Positions 12,349 through 14,518 of a DNA stretch of 14,518 nt are shown here, piece by piece. The notes beneath the pieces are model-generated. The model did not search any database and was not told the DNA's origin. It saw only the letters and a list, made by a program, of their open reading frames with translations. A program made the position numbers and the translations under genes. The stretch lies in assembly GCA_024405335.1 (NCBI GenBank), contig JAKSOX010000033.1, positions 1 through 14,518 of the forward strand. The letters are read 5' to 3'. Within the stretch, counting starts at the first letter, position 1. Every line of letters begins with the position of its first letter. The DNA comes from Kiritimatiellia bacterium. Its GTDB lineage: Bacteria; Verrucomicrobiota; Kiritimatiellia; RFP12; UBA1067.

Positions 12349-14518
12349 CCGCGCGCTGGCGCACGTTGGCGCGCGCGCTGACGCCTTTGGCGTTGGCGGC
12401 GCTCGTGGCGGGGCTGTCGCGGGTTCTCCCGGTGCGCGTGCAGACGTCGCTCTACGATCTGGTCGGCGACGTGGCGGCGAAGGTTCCGGCTTCCGTGAGA
12501 AACCGCTCCAACGACCGCGCGTCGGTCGTCGCGTCCGCCGCGACGGAGACCGCCGCGCTGGCCGCGGCCGACGCTCTCGTGGCGGCGCTGCCCGCCGGCT
12601 TTTGCGCCGCCGTGCGCCACAGGGACGACGGCGCCGCGTTCGCCGAAACTCTGGCGTTCTACGCCGCGAACGGCGCCGGCGTCGTTTCGGCGGCCGACGC
12701 CGAGCGCCTCCGCACGGCCGAAGGGCGCGCGAAAATCGCGCGCGCCGCGGTGCGGAAGCATTTCGCGTCGCCCGTGACGCTGTTCACGCCGGTCCAGGAT
12801 CCGTTCGGGCTGCTGTCCGGCTTCGCCGCTTCGCTGCCCGCGGCGGTGATGGGGTGGACGCCGCGCAAGGACGGCGCGCTGGTCGCGGAACTCGACGGCG
12901 AAACGCACGTGCTCGTGTCGTTCGCGCTGCCTTCCGCCGCCGCGGGAGACGTGGACGCGCTGGAGCGGTTCGCTTCCGGATTGCGCGCCGCCATGCGCGC
13001 GGCCGCGCGCGACGGCGTGCGCTTTGCGGCCGCCGGCGTGCCGCTGCACACCGCCGCCACGGCGTCGCGCTGCCGCCGGGAAATCGGATGGCTGGGCGCG
13101 TTTTCGGCGTTGGTCGTGGCGTGTCTGGTGCTTTGGGCGTTCCGCACGTGGAAGGCGTTCGGCTGGTTCGCGTTGTCGCTCGCGAACGCAGGTCTCGCGG
13201 GGTTCGCGGCGCTCGTGCTGTTTTCGCCTTCCTTCCATTTGCTGGCCATCGTGTTCGGCACGACCGTGCTCGGACTCGTGGTGGACTATTCGTTCCACTG
13301 GCTGCTGCGTCCCGAAGCCGACGTCCGCGCGACCCGCCGGAACCTCGCCGTGTCCTTCGCCACCACGGAGGCGGGGCTCGTGCCGCTCGCGTGCGCGTCG
13401 CTGCCGGCGCTGGCGCAGGCGGCCGTGTTTCTCGGCGCGGGTCTGGCGGCGGCGTTGGCGACCGTGCTGTTCCTGTATCCCCGTGAATGGCGTCCCGCCG
13501 GACGGACCGGCGGCGGTCCCGCCGCCCCCGCGCCGCGGCGGCGGGTCGCGCGGATCGCGCTCGTGGCGGCGGCCGCGGCCATGGCCGCGTGGTTGCCGCG
13601 CGCGCGGTTCGAAACGCCGTTGACGGCGCTGTACCGCCCGCCGGCCGAACTCGCCGCCGCGGAGGCGCAGTTCGCGCGTTTGGGCGGCGCGGACGCGGAA
13701 TCGGGGTTCCTCGTGACGGCGGGGAAACCCGGAACGCCTCTCGACGACCTGCTGGCCGCGGAAGCGCGGGCGCTGGGGGGCGTCGACGGCGCGGCGCGCC
13801 TGTCGCGTTTTCTGCCGCCGCTCGCGGAGCGCCGGGAAAACTGGGAGCGCGTGCGGCTCCTGTACGCCGAGCAGGGCGAGACGCTGCGGCGGGCGCTCAA
13901 CCTGCCGTCGCTGCCGCCGCCCGCCGAACCGCCGCCGTGGGACGCGGCTACGCTGCCGCGGGCCCTGGCCGGAAACTTTTTCGCGGACGGCGCGCTGGTG
14001 GCGTCGAACGTGCCGCGCGAAGCGGAACGCGCGTTTCGGCGCGTGGACGGCGCGGATTCGCCCGAGACCCTGTTCTGGCGGCCGGCGGATCTCGCGGACG
14101 CGCTCGCGGGTTGGGAGCGCTCGGCGATCCGGTTGTTCGCGGCGGCGGCCGTCGCCACGTTCGCGTTGCTGCTGCTGTTCCTGCGCGGCCGCGCCGTGCG
14201 CGTTTTCGCGCCGGCAGCGTTGGCTTTGCTCGCCGTGGCGGCCGCGCTGGCGGCGCGCGGGGAGCCGGTGAACCTTTTCCACGTGCTCGCGGGTTTCCTG
14301 CTGTTGGGCATGGGCGTCGACTACGCGGTGTTCCTGCACGAGAGCCGCGGCCGCGCCGCGACTGGCGCGCTGTGCGCGCTGCTCACGTCGATGGCCGGTT
14401 TCGGCGCGCTCGCGTTCGCGTCGTTTCCCGTGGTGGCGGCGTTCGGCTTCGTGCTGGGACTGGGGCTGCCGGTCGCCTTTTTCGCGGCGTGGGCGACCGC
14501 GCCGTGCGCGTCCGCGCC
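12345..14518 (+). CDS. MMPL/RND-family exporter, 3'-partial (ApeM-type)
   Basis: An uninterrupted frame of 724 codons from GTG 12345 (GTGA overlap with the LolA-like gene) to the right edge, with no stop, so the C-terminus is missing. The layout is RND/MMPL: one membrane helix (about 12-28), a soluble periplasmic loop to about residue 240, then a cluster of hydrophobic segments with GLVVDYSFHWLL (D314), a second periplasmic loop (about 440-600), and a second cluster with GMGVDYAVFLHE (D659). The two VDY motifs are the characteristic repeated MMPL signature that contains the proton-relay aspartate. The protein is expected to sit in the inner membrane and export the lipidated product to the LolA-like protein. 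ApeM relatives are of similar length, so little should be missing. Confidence 0.85.
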   Translation, partial: MTARWRTLARALTPLALAALVAGLSRVLPVRVQTSLYDLVGDVAAKVPASVRNRSNDRASVVASAATETAALAAADALVAALPAGFCAAVRHRDDGAAFAETLAFYAANGAGVVSAADAERLRTAEGRAKIARAAVRKHFASPVTLFTPVQDPFGLLSGFAASLPAAVMGWTPRKDGALVAELDGETHVLVSFALPSAAAGDVDALERFASGLRAAMRAAARDGVRFAAAGVPLHTAATASRCRREIGWLGAFSALVVACLVLWAFRTWKAFGWFALSLANAGLAGFAALVLFSPSFHLLAIVFGTTVLGLVVDYSFHWLLRPEADVRATRRNLAVSFATTEAGLVPLACASLPALAQAAVFLGAGLAAALATVLFLYPREWRPAGRTGGGPAAPAPRRRVARIALVAAAAAMAAWLPRARFETPLTALYRPPAELAAAEAQFARLGGADAESGFLVTAGKPGTPLDDLLAAEARALGGVDGAARLSRFLPPLAERRENWERVRLLYAEQGETLRRALNLPSLPPPAEPPPWDAATLPRALAGNFFADGALVASNVPREAERAFRRVDGADSPETLFWRPADLADALAGWERSAIRLFAAAAVATFALLLLFLRGRAVRVFAPAALALLAVAAALAARGEPVNLFHVLAGFLLLGMGVDYAVFLHESRGRAATGALCALLTSMAGFGALAFASFPVVAAFGFVLGLGLPVAFFAAWATAPCASA

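Larger units (their letters stand above)
9487..14518 (+). other. Left part of an aryl-polyene (APE)-like biosynthetic gene cluster
   Basis: Six co-directional genes with 4 to 8 bp overlaps or a 4-bp gap follow one promoter: two acyl carrier proteins, a COG4648 membrane protein, a ligase-dehydratase fusion, a LolA-like protein and an MMPL exporter. This set and order are characteristic of APE clusters (apeE, F, G, H, I, then L, M in the E. coli type), which make membrane-anchored aryl polyene pigments from an aromatic acid starter. Flexirubin and dialkylresorcinol clusters share part of it. The genes for the acyltransferase (J) and thioesterase (K) are absent from their usual place. No ketosynthase or ketoreductase is in view, so the product class is inferred. 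Confidence 0.75.

Noticed and set aside
12305..13486. + strand frame of 393 codons inside the exporter region
   Set aside because: The third frame, from GTG 12345 to the window end, carries two MMPL VDY motifs and membrane segments; this one is Arg-rich and featureless.
11631..14339. Long open frame on the - strand (902 codons)
   Set aside because: Antisense to the LolA-like and MMPL genes, with an Arg/Gln/His-rich product and no start signal; a composition artefact.
1..14518. Mobile elements, CRISPR arrays, tRNA or rRNA genes
   Set aside because: No transposase or integrase motifs, no regularly spaced repeats, no tRNA cloverleaf and no rRNA-like stretch were seen; base composition is even across the window.

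Overview
The window is GC-rich bacterial DNA with almost no spare sequence: fourteen genes, thirteen on the + strand and one on the - strand. An outer membrane is implied by a LolA-like protein, a lipobox protein, an MMPL-type exporter and an MraY-type enzyme. Family content (GH172/DUF2961 protein, MGH1-like glycosidase, CBM9-like lipoprotein, aryl-polyene-type genes) and promoter style would suit a polysaccharide-degrading member of the Planctomycetota-Verrucomicrobiota-Kiritimatiellota group. That placement is an inference; no rRNA or marker gene confirms it.

Region 1 (1-1062) is the C-terminal part of a GH172/DUF2961 protein cut by the left edge. A short intergenic stretch follows, with a perfect hairpin and a clear extended -10 promoter.

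Region 2 (1290-8729) is one tightly packed seven-gene + strand transcription unit: an exported clan GH-G glycosidase, a YihX-type HAD phosphatase, an exported protein of unknown role with a YdjY-like stretch, a divergent MraY-type phospho-sugar transferase, a Gph-type HAD phosphatase, TcdA (tRNA ct6A formation), and a B12-binding-type radical SAM protein. Gaps run from -4 to 11 nt. The functions are mixed (glycan use, envelope, tRNA modification), so the cotranscription does not point to a single pathway.

Region 3 (8704-9486) holds a convergent CBM9-like lipoprotein gene on the - strand whose 3' end overlaps the radical SAM gene. Its promoter would give a leaderless mRNA. The divergent intergenic stretch also carries a 16-bp direct repeat and a second + strand promoter nearly identical to the first.

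Region 4 (9487-14518, open at the right edge) is the most interesting part: the first half of an aryl-polyene (APE)-like biosynthetic cluster. The order is acyl carrier protein, acyl carrier protein, COG4648 membrane protein, an ANL acyl-activating enzyme fused to a hotdog dehydratase, a LolA-like protein, and an MMPL exporter. This matches apeE-F-G-H-I-L-M of the E. coli-type cluster, lacking the J and K genes. Five of the six junctions overlap or are 4 nt apart. The ketosynthases, ketoreductase and second dehydratase expected for polyene assembly would lie beyond the right edge. The ligase lacks the N-terminal part of a normal ANL enzyme, and the fused dehydratase has an altered second catalytic position.
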